Part shown: in pieces, positions 20,696 to 33,050 of the stretch | Layout: each line of letters begins with the position of its first letter | Numbering within the stretch: position 1 is the stretch's first letter | DNA from: Haematobia irritans | Taxonomy: Eukaryota > Arthropoda > Insecta > Diptera > Muscidae | DNA: 64,000 nucleotides | Assembly (NCBI RefSeq): GCF_050003625.1 | Contig: NC_134397.1 | Span: 219,418,537 to 219,482,536, forward strand | Direction of reading: 5' to 3' | The notes under the pieces: generated by a model | Told to the model about the DNA's origin: nothing | What the model saw: only the letters and a program-made list of their open reading frames with translations | The model's database searches: none | Made by a program: the position numbers and the translations under genes

Positions 20696-21795
20696 TTTTT
20701 GACATAATTTTCTATAGAAATAAAATTTTGATAAAATTGTCTATAGAAATAACATTTTGAAAAAAAATTCTATAGGAATAAAAAGTTGACAACATTTTCT
20801 ATAGAAATAAAATCTTGGCAAAATTTTCTACAGAAATAAAATTTTTATAAAATTTTCTATAGAAATAAAATTTTGACAAAATTTTCTACAGAAATAAGAT
20901 TTTAATAAAATTTTCTATAGAAATAAAGTTTTGGCAAAATTTTCTATAGAAATAAAATTTTGGCAAAATTTTCTATAGAAATAAAATTTTGGAAAAATTT
21001 TCTTTAGAAATAAAATTTTGGCATAATTTTCTATAGAAATAAAATTTTGGCAAAATTTTCTATAAAAATAAAATTTTGGCAAAATTTTCTATAGATATAA
21101 AATTTTGGCAAAATTTTCTATAGATATAAAATTTTGGCAAAATTTTCTATAGATATAAAATTTTGACAAAATTTTCTATAGAATTAAAATTTTGACAAAA
21201 TTTTTTATAGAAATAAAATTTTGACAAAATGTTCTATGGAGATAAAATTGTGACAAAAGTTTTTATGGAAATAAAATTTTTATAAAATTTTCTATAGAAA
21301 TAAAATTTTGACAAAATTTTCTGTAAAATAAAATTTTGACAAAATTTTCTATAGAAATAAAATGTCAACACAAATATCAATTTTCTATAGAAATCAAATT
21401 TTGACAAAATATTCTATAGAAATAAAATTTTGACAAAATTTTCTATAGAAATAAAATTTTGACAAAATTTTCTATAGAAATAAAAAAAACAAAGTTTTCT
21501 ATAGAAATTAAATTTTGACAACATTTTCTATAGAAATAAAATTTTGACAAAATTTTCTATAGAAATAAAATTTTGACAAAATTTTCTATAGAAATAAAAT
21601 AAAATAAAAAATTTTCTATGGAAATAAAATTTTGATAAAATCTTCTAAAGAAATAAAATGTTGACAAAATTTTATACAGAAATAAAATTTTGACAAAATT
21701 TTCTATAGAAATAAAATTTTGACGTCTAAGTCTATATAGAAATAAAATTTTGACAAAATTTTCTATAGAAATAAAATTTTGAAAGAAATACAATT
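20695..21795 (-). repeat. 29-bp unit array, reverse orientation, 1.1 kb
   Basis: Close to forty copies of the reverse unit, many with only one or two changes, so younger or more homogenised than the 11-12 kb array. A sub-block (20930-21160) uses TTTGGCAAAA in place of TTTGACAAAA, marking a local expansion. Frames at 21557-21793 are repeat translations. Confidence 0.9.
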
Positions 21796-21894
21796 TTTTG
21801 TAGTTTTTTGGTTATATTTTCTCCAAATTTTGGTAGATTATTTATGGCTCGAGTGGCAACCGTGGATGCAATAGGAGAAATTACCGATTGATTT

Positions 21895-22320
21895 AAAATT
21901 CTGCACAGAAAATATTTTTTTAAAAATAAATTTATCATAATTTTTCAAGAAATTAATTTTTTAATTAATTTTTTTAGTGAAACTGCTTCAATCACGAAAA
22001 TTATAGCTTCAATCATAAAATTAATTAGAAATAAAAATGATGCTTATTTAAAAATTTAATTGATATCTTCGCTACTTTCAATTAAATCTTTAACTGGTTT
22101 TGATCACAAACCTCAATTAAGTTAATTTAATTTATTTTATTACTTATAATTAATTTTCCTTTAGAAAAAAAGGTTTGTAGTTTTAGAAAAAAAAAATATT
22201 TTTTTATGAATTTTCCTATTATAATTATACTTCTTTGGGTTCGAGTTTTAATAATTTAATGAACTTCTTAATTTGAATCATTTTGGTAAAACTTTTTCTG
22301 TGAACTTTTTATTTGTGAAA
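21895..22320. mobile_element. AATTGAT MITE relic
   Basis: CACAGAAAATATTTTTTT at 21902 and TTTTTCTGTGAACTTT near 22305 look like decayed CAC-type ends around ATTAATTTTTTAATTAA and CAATCACGAAA motifs. Confidence 0.5.
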
Positions 22321-22687
22321 AATGTATTAAGTCTTTTAAGAATGAAATCTGGATATCAAAAAATAAGATCGTATTCATAGTGGTTATTGATGGCCTCATC
22401 AAATTTTATTTCAATGACGACCGATTATAACTACACCAAAACAGATTTCTACGACTATATTCCGTTTTGTTCGAAAGATAACGTGATTTCGATAGATTGT
22501 CGTTAAATTTATCTTAAACATTTAGGACGATTAAAATTCCCTACTAGTATAGCGATGACAAAGCTACAATTCGATTGTATTAATTCATAAATTTTATAAA
22601 TCAAAACGCTACTTATTTATAGCCGAAAATATATTACAATTGTTACATATTTTCTAATAAAGTAATAACTGTAATCCTAAATATATG
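22320..22687. other. No gene seen
   Basis: AT-rich sequence with no frame of note between two MITEs. Confidence 0.3.
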
Positions 22688-23663
22688 CACGGATGAAAAA
22701 GACTGTTTTTCATATGTTTCGCTATAAACATTATATGTTTGGAACACAAATTTTTAAACACAATATTTTTGAGTGCAAGCATATAATGTTCATAAACTAG
22801 CATAAGATGTTTGGGACATATATGTTAATATGTTAGAACATATTATGTTTGGGACATAAAATGTTTGTAAATATAATATGCTTGGATGCAAACATATATT
22901 AATTTAGAAATAGCCTATAAACATATATGTGTTTAGTAGCTTGGAGCGCTATTTAACAGGGAGCGATATTGAATTAAGTTGGTGGTTGTTGCTTGTTATT
23001 ACAAAATTAACATTTTATTTTTCCTTGGGCAATTGATCAGCTACTTCTTTGATCCTTACAAACTGTGTGGTCCGCTGTTCGAATCCCCGTCCGGCAAAAG
23101 GTAAAATTAAAATAAAAAAAAATCATAAAATTGAATAATTTCTTCTACAATGTTTGTATTACAGAAAAAGGTGCTAAGAACTAAAAAATCTCGTGGAAGT
23201 GAGAAAGATGTGGGGGAATGTACAATTAGGCAGAAACAAAATTTTGAGCATTCAGGTCGAAAACCTATGTTGTTAGCACCTATATTACCTGTTTATTTTC
23301 ATAATTCATTATGATTGTAAATATATAAATAAATAAATAAAATTTTGAGCACAATATTGTTTGGGAGAATTTTTTTTAAGCATATAATATTTTTGGGCGC
23401 AAAATGCTTCCAAACATATTATATGTTCACATAATAACATATTGTTTTTTAGAAGACAACATTATTGAATTTGGATGCAAAAATACAAAATGTTTGGAAC
23501 TTAGACTACCCAAACATATATTGTTTAGACCAATATGCTTTCAAACATATTATATATTGGAAGAGATCAAACATATAAATGTGTGGGCAATACCCAAAAA
23601 TGTATATGATTGAAGCAAAATATGTTTGGGAGTATATGTTACAGAAGCGATTTTTTGTAAGGG
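22688..23663 (+). mobile_element. Second ATGTTTGG MITE, split by a SINE
   Basis: The left half (22688-22950) closely follows 19742-19995: CACGGATGAAAAAGACTG, CATATGTTTCGC, AACATATTATGTTTGGGAC. The right half (about 23340-23663) continues the ATATGTTTGG motifs to the decayed end. SINE family 2 lies between. Confidence 0.65.
22985..23232 (+). mobile_element. tRNA-derived SINE family 2, second copy
   Basis: GTGTGGTCCGCTGTTCGAAT followed by CCCCGTCCGGCAAAAGGTAA keeps box B, and the body (GTATTACAGAAAAAGGTGCT, then AAGAACTAAAAAATCTCGTG) is the complement of 16052-15993. The box A half is largely replaced by other sequence. Confidence 0.65.
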
Positions 23664-23689
23664 TATACATATACATTTTTATTTATTTA

Positions 23690-24210
23690 TCTTACAAAGC
23701 TATTGTACCCTCCGTTTAATAGATCCTAAAACTATCTTAAATGGCATCCCTAAAATATACCATACTAGCCACTGCAGCTCAAAGTAAAACTGAAAGGGTA
23801 AATGTAACGACTGTATTATTTTTGCAAGTTGACAGTGTGGGTTAGTATCACCTTTTTATCTGAAATTGAAAATATTTGCATAAACTGCATAAAATCTTAT
23901 CATAATTGTATACTTGACATAGCAACGGCATTGGCATTGGAGAAAAAGAGATATACTAGCCCATGAACACTCTTCAAATACCACAAAGACCATCACTTCA
24001 AACAACAAGGCATTCCATGGAAGATGACCAAACCACAGAAAATGCAGGAAAAGCTCTAGCAACAATAGTGGAGACAGTATTTACTTTACAGAATACAACA
24101 CCATTTCATCCGATAATAAACAACAACACTTATGTGTGCACATATATGTATACTTTTGTATTAGTGAAAAGAATACGATAGTGTGTAATATAGAATGAAC
24201 AAAGAGCACC
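23690..24210. other. No gene recognised
   Basis: The frames at 23963-24181 (+) and 23856-24065 (-) overlap and resemble nothing known. Base composition is slightly less AT-biased than the flanks. Confidence 0.3.
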
Positions 24211-24213
24211 GTG

Positions 24214-25660
24214 TTTTTATACCCTGCGCCACACTGTGGAACAGGGTATTATAAGTCAGTGCATATGTTTGCAACACCCAGAAGGAGACGAGATAGACAC
24301 ATGGTGTCTTTGGCAAAAATGCTCAGGGTGGGCTCCTGAGTCGATATAGCCATGTCCGTCTATTCGTCTGTCCGTGAACACATTTTTGTAATCAAAGTCT
24401 AGGTCGCAGTTTTAGTCCAATCGTCTTCAAATTTGGCACAACTATGTGCTTTGGCTCAGAATAGAACCCTATTGATTTTGGAAGAAATCGGTTCAGATTT
24501 AGATATAGCTCCCATATATATATTTCGCCCGATATGGACTTATATGGCCCCAGAAGCCAGAGTTTTACTTAATTTGCTTAAAATTTTGCACAAGAAGAAC
24601 AATTAGTACTATAGTCAAGTGTGCCAAATTTTGTTGAAATCGGTTCAGATTTAGATGTAGCTCCCATATATATCTTTCGCACGATATGGACTAATACGGT
24701 CCCAGAAGCCAGAGTTTTACCCTAAGCAATTTTCGACTAAGCAGTGGCGATTTAACAAGGAAAATGTTGGTATTTTGACCATTTTTGTCGAAATCAAAAA
24801 AACATATATATGGGAGCTATATCTAAATCTGAACCGCTTTCAATCAAATGTGGCATACATGACTATGTTACTAATTGTACTCCTAGTGGAAAATTTCAAA
24901 CAAATTGGGCCAAAACTGTGGGTTCTGGGGCCATATAAGTCCATATCGGGCGAAAAATATATATGGAAGCTATATCTAAATCTGAACCGATTTCAATCAA
25001 ATTTGGCACACATGACTGTACTACCAATTGTACTCCTTGTGCAAAGTTTCAAACTAATCGGGATAAAACTCTGGCTTCTGGGTCCATATAAGTTCATATC
25101 GGGCGAAAGATATATATGGGAGCTATATCTAAATCTGAATCGATTTCAATCAAATTTGGCATGCATAGCTGCAATGCTAAATCTACTCCCTGTGCAAAAT
25201 TTCAAACAAATTGGGCCAAAAATCTGTCTTCTGGGGCCATATAAGTCCATATCGGGCGAAAGATATATATGGGAGCTATATCTAAATCTGAACCGATTTC
25301 AATCAAATTTTGCACACTTGACTATACGACTAAGTGTTATGCTTGTACAAAATTTCAAGTAAATCGGTACACAACTCTGGCTGCTGTTGGTCCATATTAG
25401 TGCATATCGGGCGAAAAATATATATGGGAGCTATATCTAAATCTGAACCGATTTCTTCCAAAATCAAAAGGGTTCTATTCTGACCCAAATTAGAAATATG
25501 TGCCAAATTTGAAGGCGATTGGACTTAAATTGCGACCTAGACTTTGATCACAAAAATGTGTTCACAGACAGACGGACGGACATCGTTATATCGACTCAGG
25601 GACCCACCCTGAGCATTATTGCCAAAGACACCACACACAGTGTGGCGCAGGGTATAAAAA
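24214..25660. mobile_element. 153-bp-unit element, head-to-head inverted form
   Basis: Starts TTTTTATACCCTGCGCCACA (24214) and ends with its complement (25660). The left half reads TTTAGATATAGCTCCCATAT; after about 24740-24790 the same units appear complemented (ATATGGGAGCTATATCTAAA) until the end. The arms are unequal (about 0.5 and 0.9 kb). The unit period is 152-155 bp. The 195-codon frame at 24775-25362 is a translation of these units; 153 is divisible by three, so open frames persist. Confidence 0.8.
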
Positions 25661-27195
25661 TTCGTGATCAGTGTTGTCAGTATTGAAGGTTTTTCTCATG
25701 AGTTTGGGGACATAGTGATGTGATAGAGGATTTCAATAAATTTAGGAATTTTTCCAAATCTATACAGTCCCAGCAAAGAAAAAACGTCGCCAAAAAAGTA
25801 GTGAAAATGTTCTTTTTGGATGCGGAAGTGGTGCAAAATTGGCGCAGAAGCGATAAATTAAACATGGCATTGACATCGGACGTCTGTCCACCATTTCAAC
25901 AGCCGTTGCACTATCCACCATTGTCCACCATTTCAACAGCCGTTGTACCGTTGGATGTGAATTAAAAATTCTGTGATATTTTGATAAATAAATAATTTTA
26001 GAAATTTTGTATGATTTTTAATGAATTCTAACTTTTATCCGAAACGATTGACCTGAAATATTTTCAAAAATTCGCAATTTTTCTAGAACGGATTTAGCAT
26101 TTTTTTCGACAAAATTTAAATAATTTGTACCATTTTATTAATCCTTACTCTGTTTTTAACCTATTTGAAACAAAAAAATTAAAATTAAATTAAAAAAAGC
26201 GAATTATAAAAAATTTAAGTGAAAAAAATTCCGAAGTACGTAGTAAAATAAAGAACATCTTTGGGAGGAAATGTTTGGAAGTGCTTTTAAAGCTTTTAAA
26301 GTTGTGCTTCCAAATTTTTTTGTGGGGTATTATTAAGTCGCACAAACTCTCTCCTTCCATAAAGTGACAAAAACATCTGAGTTTATACACAAAAAAAAAA
26401 ATCGTATGCTTGCACTTCAAAATATTGTGTTAACAAATTTGAGTTCCAAACTTATAGTTTTTACACCCAAATTTTTTAATGACCAAAAAGAACAAATAGA
26501 CATCTTTTAGTTTTGAAAAATACACTTTTTTGAATTTTTACAATTGTATATTAATTTCGGGCAATTTTGCATTATATTTGGGGAATATTTCATTGGGAAT
26601 TTTTCATAAAGGATTTGGAGAGTTTTTCATTGTTTTTTTGTGAATTTTTCATATCCATTTCCAATCACAGAAATGAAACCAAGAAGCCAAAGTCAATTAA
26701 AAAATTACAATTAATTTACGTGATTGATCTTTGTTTCAATTAAAAAATTTGTTGGACCAATTAAAATTTTAATTGAATATTTTTTTAAAATTCAATTAAA
26801 TTTTTTTTTATTTTTTATTTTCTATTGTGTATTTTAATAACCAGCACAACAAGAATTAATTCTTATAATTACAGTACAGGCATTTAGTGTCCAACAATAA
26901 CATCCTTATATTATACAAATTAAAATAAAATAATTTGAAGATAAAAAACAGAAATGAAATTAACTACAACAATTGTTTGTTTGAGTAAAAAAGAAAATAT
27001 AAATGACAAATAAAGTGAATAAATAAATTTAAAAAAAAATAAAATATAAATTAAAGTAATAAATTAAATGAGTGAAAAATTAATGAATGAATTAATATCA
27101 AAAAAATTAATATATAAAAAGAAAAATGAAGATAAATAACAATTAATAAAAAAAATGTACTATATTTATTGTACATTTGAATAATGATCAAATAA
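25661..27195. other. Repeat relics, no gene
   Basis: A hAT-like terminus (CAGTGTTGTCAGTATT, 25669-25684) is followed by CCCAGCAAAGAAAAAACG (25769) and DNA similar to the CCCAGC element at 37886. The motif CCACCATTTCAACAGCCGTT is duplicated at about 25889 and 25926. An inverted relic of 5215-5280 lies at 26105-26170. AATTGAT MITE sequence is at 26640-26835. The 81-codon frame at 25720 is not protein-like. Confidence 0.45.
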
Positions 27196-27198
27196 ACG

Positions 27199-27384
27199 TT
27201 TTTTATACCCTTCACCACTACTGTGGTACAGGGTATAATAAGTTTGTGCATTTGTATGTAACGCCAAGAAGGAGTAATCATAGACCAACCTTTTAGTATA
27301 CGGATCAGCTTAGAATTAAATTCTGAGTCGATTTAGCGATGTCCGTCTGTCTGTCTGTCCGTCTGTCTGTCCGTCTGTCTGTCC

Positions 27385-27418
<34 letters not shown>

Positions 27419-28606
27419 TGATGTATTTTTGTGTGCAAAGTACAGCTCGCAGTTTTAGTCCGATTGTCCTAAAATTTGGTATAGGGTCCTGTTTCGGCTC
27501 AAAGACGATCCCTATTGATTTTGGAAAAAATCGGTTCAGATTTAGATATAGCTGCCATATATATTTTTCGCCGATCTGGTCATAATTGGCGTATATATCA
27601 ACCGATCTTCCTCAAATTCCGTACATCCGAATATTTTATGGGTCTCGAAAAACTTGCAAAATACCAGCCAAATCGGTGCAGATTTAGATATAGCTCTCAT
27701 ATATAGCTTTCGACCGATTTACACTCATTTGCCCAAAGAGGCCAATTTTTAACTCCGATTTGGTTGAAATTTTGCAGAGGGAGTAGAATTAGCATTGTAA
27801 CTATGCGTGCCAAATTTGGTTGAAATCGGTTCAGATTTGGATATATCTCCCATATATAGCTTTCGCCCGATTTACACTCATATGACCACAGAGGCCAATT
27901 TTTAACTCCGATTTAGTTGAAATTTTGCACAGGGAGTAGAATTAGCATTGAAACTATGCGTGCCAAATTTGGTTGAAATCGGTTCAGATTTAGATATATC
28001 TCCCATATATAGCTTTCGCCCGATTTACACTCATATGACCACAGAGGCCAATTTTTAACTCCAATTTAGTTGAAATTTTGCACAGAGAGTAGAATTAGCA
28101 TTGTTGCTATTCGTGCCAAATTTGGTTGAAATCGGTTCAGATTTAGATATAGCTCCCATATATATGTTTTTCTGATTTCGACAAAAATGGTCAAAATACC
28201 AACAATTTCCTTGTAAAATCGCACTGTTTAGTCGTAAAGTTGTAAAAATGACTCTAATTTCCTAAACTTCTAATACATATATATCGAGCGATAAATCATA
28301 AATAAACTTTTGCAAAGTTTCCTTAAAATTGCTTCAGATTTAAATGTTTCCCATATTTTTTTACTAACATTGTGTTCCACCCTAGTGCATTAGCCGACTT
28401 AAATTTTGAGTCTATAGATTTTGTAGAAGTCTATCAAATTCTTCCAGATCGAGCGATATTTAAATGTATGTATTTGGGACAAACCTTTATATATAGCCCC
28501 AAACATATTTGACGGATGTGATATGGTATCGAAAATTTAGATCTACAAAGTGGTGCAGGGTATAATATAGTCGGCCCCGCCCGACTTTAGACTTTCCTTA
28601 CTGGTT
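27199..28606 (+). mobile_element. 153-bp-unit element, subfamily A, near-complete
   Basis: Runs from TTTTTTATACCCTTCACCAC to the tail GTCGGCCCCGCCCGACTTTA and CTTTCCTTACTGG. A (TCTG/TCCG)n microsatellite lies at 27345-27418. The units with AGATTTAGATATAGCTCCCA repeat at about 153 bp. Same layout as 6834-8556 without the nested MITE. Confidence 0.8.
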
Positions 28607-29010
28607 TAAATTGCATTGTGTTGCTTTTTACTTGGAAATATTTTGATGATATTTTTTTTCTCTGTAGATAAGTTGGTAATATATTTGTTAAAGTTCCTGT
28701 AGATTTTTATGTTTTCTTGAGAGGTGTTAGCATGTGCATCTAATTCTGGGCCATCGTTATAGAAAACTATATAATTTTTGTTTGTCAGAGTCTGTATGCA
28801 CCACGCCCCATTATTGGGAATTAAGGTTTCAAATTTATTGTCGAAAAGCGGTTTCGCCAGAGTATAATCCAATACGTTTGGCCCTATTTTGAGGGCCGAA
28901 CTGTAACCGTGCTTTCTTTCCTATCACAGCGATAGCTCGCGCAACCGTACAACAGTTATTGCAGCTGACAGTTTTAGCAACAGACATTAAGGGAATCTGA
29001 TCTGATCCTG
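28606..29010 (-). pseudogene. LINE protein fragment: end of RT region and start of RNase H
   Basis: On the minus strand, from about 29000, broken frames give SAAITVVRLRELSL, two stops, then ERKHGYSSALKIGPNVLDYT, LAKPLFDNKFETLIPN and NYIVFYNDGPELDAHA. The last block matches the first strand of a LINE RNase H domain, where the usual catalytic motif is T-D-G-S-K-L; here it reads N-D-G-P-E-L. It ends at the edge of the 153-bp element. It may be part of the same LINE family as 30370-32536, in opposite orientation. Confidence 0.65.
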
Positions 29011-29099
29011 TTTTAACTGAATGCGCATGGGATTCATTGATGTTTAACTAAACTTGTAGACTGTTGAAGTGCTGGCCACCAAATTCAAACGTAACATAC

Positions 29100-29370
29100 G
29101 AATAAATAAATTATTTTCTTGAGTGGTGCGTATTTTCGTGAATGAAGATATTTTTCGTAAGTCACTTGAGTGTATGTGAGTCTCCTGATTTTTTGTCTTT
29201 AGTCACGACTTTTCTGTACTTTAGTACCGTTTTCTGATTGTGAGTATGCGTAAATAAAAAAATTTCCATACTTGAGTGGGAATCATTAAAAGTTTTTCGT
29301 GCGTAGGTACGAATTTTCATTTCATGAGTGTGCGTGATTGGGAAAAAAATCGTTCGTGATACCTCTAGTG
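29100..29370. repeat. Diverged copy of the CACGCACACTCACG-type repeat
   Basis: Repeated TCGTGA, GTGAGT, GTGCGT and GAGTGTGCGTG motifs match 10584-11040 in composition and layout. The terminal hairpin of the other copy is absent. Confidence 0.5.
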
Positions 29371-29379
29371 CTGAGTCCT

Positions 29380-29500
29380 GTTGGAATGTCTATGTTCTGT
29401 CTTTATGACATTTTCCCGATAATATTAGGCATTTATTTTGACACCACGATCGATGAATCCAATCGGGGAGCGACCATTGTTCGTTACGACCACACATTTA
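29380..29500 (-). pseudogene. Mariner-like transposase relic
   Basis: The minus strand reads VVVTNNGRSPIGFIDRGVKI, then NA, a stop, and YYRENVIKTEH. The GRSPxxFIDxGVKINxxYYRENV pattern is typical of mariner/Tc catalytic domains between the first two acidic residues. Only about 40 residues survive. Confidence 0.5.
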
Positions 29501-30369
29501 TTATCAGTGTTGGTTAGCCATTATTCTCAAGCATACGGTATTGTTGGGATGTTGTTTGCCACGATGAAATGCTCTAAATAAGCATTAAATGCCTGTGGCA
29601 AATTTTAAAACATTTATTTAACAATCCACAGTGCAAAGACAACTTCGTCATCCTCTTAGGGATAAGAGCGTCCATCTTAATTTGGCACCTTAAGCTAACA
29701 ACTCAACAACGCTGCACATTTACAGGCACACACACAAGAAGCAAATAATTTTGTATGCGTGTGTTTGTGAGTGACCAAAGAAGAAATTTGAACACAAATT
29801 GCAGTGTTTTAACACACTCAGACAATAAACAAGAGTCGTAAGTTTACTCGTGTGTGTTAACTCACAAAATCTTCACAGTCACACACACACACACCCACGA
29901 ATCTTAACAACACTGAAAATTTGGCGCGTGTATCATCTCTGTCTCTCAACAAAAGCTATTTGGGTAGCATCACCCACTTAATCAAAACGTACATATTTTA
30001 CATCCTGCTGCTTTCGTTGCGGCTCCTGCTGCTACACTACGAGTATGCTGAGCTCAAGGCAAGTTCTGGTAGTGTCCTTTCTGGTTAATTTGTTATGTGG
30101 TCTTTTGTTTGCTCGCCAGCTTGTTGCCATTCTTTTGAGTTCAAGTGGATTTTATATGCTCGATTGGGTTGCTTTTTTTGCAGCATTCCCTTGAGTATGA
30201 AACAGAAAGTGTGTCAGATTGTTAGTATATGATATATGCGTGTTATCGTTAATAGGGGCCGCACAAAAAATGGGGGACATCATAGTGCAAAAAACCCAAT
30301 AAGCATTGTGTGATGTTTTGAAATCGAACTATTGATTGATTATATGTGGAAACTTATACGAGTATTTTT
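29500..30369. other. No gene recognised
   Basis: Mixed-composition DNA with (CA)n at 29881-29895. The frame content is poor. It could be unique intergenic sequence. Confidence 0.3.
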
Positions 30370-30468
30370 CAGGCTGAGATTTCTGCGATCACAAAGGCTG
30401 CTGAGTCGCTGTTGATGAGGCCGTTATACAGAGCGATATCAGCTTCTTCATCGACAGTCAGGCAGCTA
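30370..30468 (+). pseudogene. LINE RNase H domain, 5' part, interrupted by a transposon
   Basis: QAEISAITKAAESLLMRP, then after a one-base shift SDIS followed by FFIDSQAAK, match the middle of a LINE RNase H domain (the second catalytic Asp lies in the x-D-S-Q-A-A motif). The domain stops at the TA where the DD37E element is inserted and resumes at 31762. Confidence 0.75.
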
Positions 30469-31759
30469 AAGAGTGATACGGTCAAAATTTGGTCAATATA
30501 AACTTGACGTATTTCTTTCAATTTTGCATTTAAAAAACCCCACATTTTGAAGGTGTGTGTGTGTGTAGAATGTTGCTCCTATTTTGAGTTTGGAATTCAC
30601 TCTTCAGTTGTCAAAATGCCGTCCAAGCAAGAAGAGCAGCGTATCAAAATTTTGCTCGCGCATCGCGAAAATCCGAGCTACTCGCAAGCAAAGCTGGCAA
30701 AATCACTAAATGTTGCCAAATCAACCGTTACAAATGTAATTAAAGTGTTTGGGGAACGTTTGTCGACAGCCAGGATGTCTGGATCGGGGGGAAATCGAAA
30801 ACCCGAAGCCGCTGAGACGACAAAGAAAGTTGCCGGTAGTTTAAAGCGAAACCCTAACTTCTCTCTCCGAGATGCCGCAAATAAGCTGGGTGTATCGTCT
30901 ACAACCGTGCATCGAGCCAAAAAACGTGCCGGACTATCGACTTACAAGAAGGTAGTGACTCCAAATCGCAATGATAAACAAAATACGACGGCCAAAGCGC
31001 GATCCCGGAGACTGTACACGACGATGCTGACGAAGTTTGACTGCGTGGTAATGGACGACGAAACCTACGTCAAAGCCGACTACAAGCAGCTTCCGGGACA
31101 GGAGTTTTATACGGCAAAAGGAAGGGGAAAGGTAGCAGATATTTTCAAGCACATAAAAATGTCAAAGTTCGCAAAGAAATATCTGGTTTGGCAAGCCATC
31201 TGTACCTGTGGCTTGAAAAGCAGCATTTTCATAGCTTCCGGGACTGTCAACCAAGAAATTTACGTGAAAGAGTGTTTGAATAAACGTCTGCTCCCTTTCC
31301 TGAAAAAAACACGGTTGTTCCGTACTGTTTTGGCCGGATTTGGCATCTTGCCATTACGGTAAAAAGGCCATGGAGTGGTACGCCGCCAACAACGCGCAGG
31401 TGGGTCCCAAGGACAAGAACCCTCCCAACACGCCAGAGCTCCGCCCAATTGAGAAATACTGGGCTATTGTCAAGCGGAACCTAAAGAAGACCAAAAAACT
31501 GCTAAGGACGAGCAGCAGTTCAAGGCAAACTGGCTTTCTGCGGCGAAGAAGGTGGACAAGGTGGCTGTACAAAATCTGATGGCAGGTGTCAAGCGTAAGG
31601 CCCGGCAATTCGCATTTGGAAAAGCGAAAGCCTAAGTGAATAATTTTCCTGAATTGTATACTAATTGAACTTGAAAAAGAAATTTTATTTGATTTAAATA
31701 AACGATTTCACCGATTTACACGCGTTTTCCCTTGACCACATTTTGACCGTATCACCCTT
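30469..31759 (+). mobile_element. DD37E Tc1/mariner transposon, copy 1, inserted in the LINE
   Basis: Inserted at TA (30467-30468 and 31760-31761). Near-perfect terminal inverted repeats start AAGAGTGATACGGTCAAAAT on the left and AAGGGTGATACGGTCAAAAT on the right (complement); 1291 bp long. Encodes the damaged transposase described separately. The empty LINE site reads through in frame, confirming the boundaries. Confidence 0.9.
30616..31635 (+). pseudogene. DD37E transposase, two frameshifts
   Basis: Cut-and-paste transposase. It starts MPSKQEEQRIK, has two helix-turn-helix regions (SYSQAKLAKSLNVAKSTVT and FSLRDAANKLGVSSTTVH), the first catalytic Asp in VVMDDETY, the second in WPDLASCHY, and Glu in LRPIEKYW, with 37 residues between the last two. 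An extra A in the run at 31303-31309 and a missing A in the run at 31493-31498, compared with copy 2, throw the catalytic region out of frame. The in-frame methionine at 30547 is upstream of the natural start and encodes microsatellite sequence. Inactive as it stands. Confidence 0.85.
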
Positions 31760-32536
31760 TATAAAGGCATTGTGCAGTGCTGACATAAGATCTAGGGTAG
31801 TCAGCCGCTGAAGTCGAGAACTCAAGGTCCTCACTGAACTGCATAATATAAATCTGTGCTGGGAACCTGGGCACTATGGGATAATAGGAAATGAGAAAGC
31901 GGATGTGCTGGCTAAGGAGGGTGCTCGTGGAACGAACAACGTCCTAGCGGACGTTTTTCCTCCACTATCATTACAGGATAGAGGTTAAATATGATGAGCA
32001 ATGGCGAAGATGCTAGGTCTCTTCGGATGGTTGCGAGCAAACCAAGTTGATATGGGATGAAAAAAAACGTAGGAACTGTGAAATTTTGTTGTCGATGAAG
32101 AGAGAGGAATTACGGCCATTGATTGGTATCATAACAGGACACAACACACTTGGGAAACACATGGTAAGAATAGAACTTAAAGACGATGATATCTGTAGAT
32201 GGTGCCTGGACCCGGAAGTTAGGGCTCGTACCACTTCCTGTGTCAGTGCCCAGCTTTATCCTTTAGAAGAAACAAAATACTGGGCTCCTTTTTCTTTCAA
32301 ACTCTCACTGATCTGCGAGAGTGCAGCTTAAGGAACATACTTGCATTCATCAGGGCCTCTGGTTGGTTATTCTTTCTTTCAAAGAGAATGAGCAGGTGGA
32401 AGTTTCTGGGACAAAGCGGCCGCATCGGAAGGATAAAGATTGAAAAATCACATCGAGGGATCACAATGGACCTATACTGGTCTAAGTGGGCATCAATACA
32501 AGAACATTGATGTCACCCTCTACAACCTAACCTATA
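31760..32536 (+). pseudogene. LINE 3' part: RNase H end, C-terminal domain and 3' UTR
   Basis: Continues from 30468: KALCSADIRSRVVSR, stop, then NLCWEPGHYGIIGNEKADVL and AKEGARGTNN, the last motifs of LINE RNase H (catalytic Asp in N-E-K-A-D). After a gap, LLSMKREELRPLIGIITGHN and DDDICRWCLDPEVR are the usual C-terminal GH-x-x-LG and Cys-rich region. The 3' end (32460-32536: ATCACAATGGAC, GGTCTAAGTGGGC, ACAACCTAACCT) resembles the SINE tail. RNase H plus this C-terminus suggests an I/LOA-type LINE. Stops and frameshifts throughout. Confidence 0.75.
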
Positions 32537-32752
32537 TATACAAATTATTATTTTTTTTAATCTAACAATTCAAAATTTTAGTTGATCTTCGCTACAAATG
32601 GATGTTTGTTTTTATACCCTACACTACAGGGTGGCTGGTAAGTAATGCAGCAAATTGATACGCTATATTTATTATTTTTTTAATTAATGATTCAAAATTA
32701 AAAATTATCGAAAATAACATCAACTTTTAGAAACATTTTAGATTTGTTAGAA

Positions 32753-33050
32753 TTAGGTACCTGTGGCACGAATTATGGCTTTCAAACGGCCGAAAAAGCT
32801 AAAACATGCTTCACGAAAGTGGCTCTGTGGTATTTTAGCCCAATCCTGACGAAACGCCGTCTTGAGATGATCAACAGTTTGGTACTTGTTAGTCCCAATC
32901 TTACTCTCTTAAACGCCCCAAGCGCAAAAGACCATATTGGAGTAGGAATGAAAACGGGAAACCTCTTTTTTAAGCATTCTTGGTTGGTTTTGAGCATTCT
33001 GGTTTTAAGCCTCCTTTTCCAGGTCAAAGAAGAAGAGAATTGAAGCACGA
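32753..33050 (-). pseudogene. Tc1-like transposase C-terminal relic
   Basis: Minus-strand frames give PIWSFALGAF, then KIGTNKYQTVDHLKTAFRQD and WAKIPQSHFREACFSFFGRL, ending KAIIRATGT and a stop at 32753-32755. The layout (N-P-I-x-x-x-W region, W-x-x-IP, RL-x-AVI-x-A) is the end of Tc1-type DDE transposases. At least one frameshift and an internal stop. Confidence 0.65.

Noticed and set aside
11160..21795. 29-bp arrays considered as a CRISPR array
   Set aside because: There are no unique spacers: units are contiguous and diverged, the unit is palindromic satellite DNA, and the genome is eukaryotic.
24775..25362. 195-codon open frame
   Set aside because: It is a translation of 153-bp repeat units; repeated 51-residue blocks such as GERYIWELYLNLNRFQSN come from non-coding element DNA.
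25720..25965. 81-codon frame with a basic N-terminus
   Set aside because: It includes a duplicated non-coding motif (CCACCATTTCAACAGCCGTT) and lies in transposon relics.
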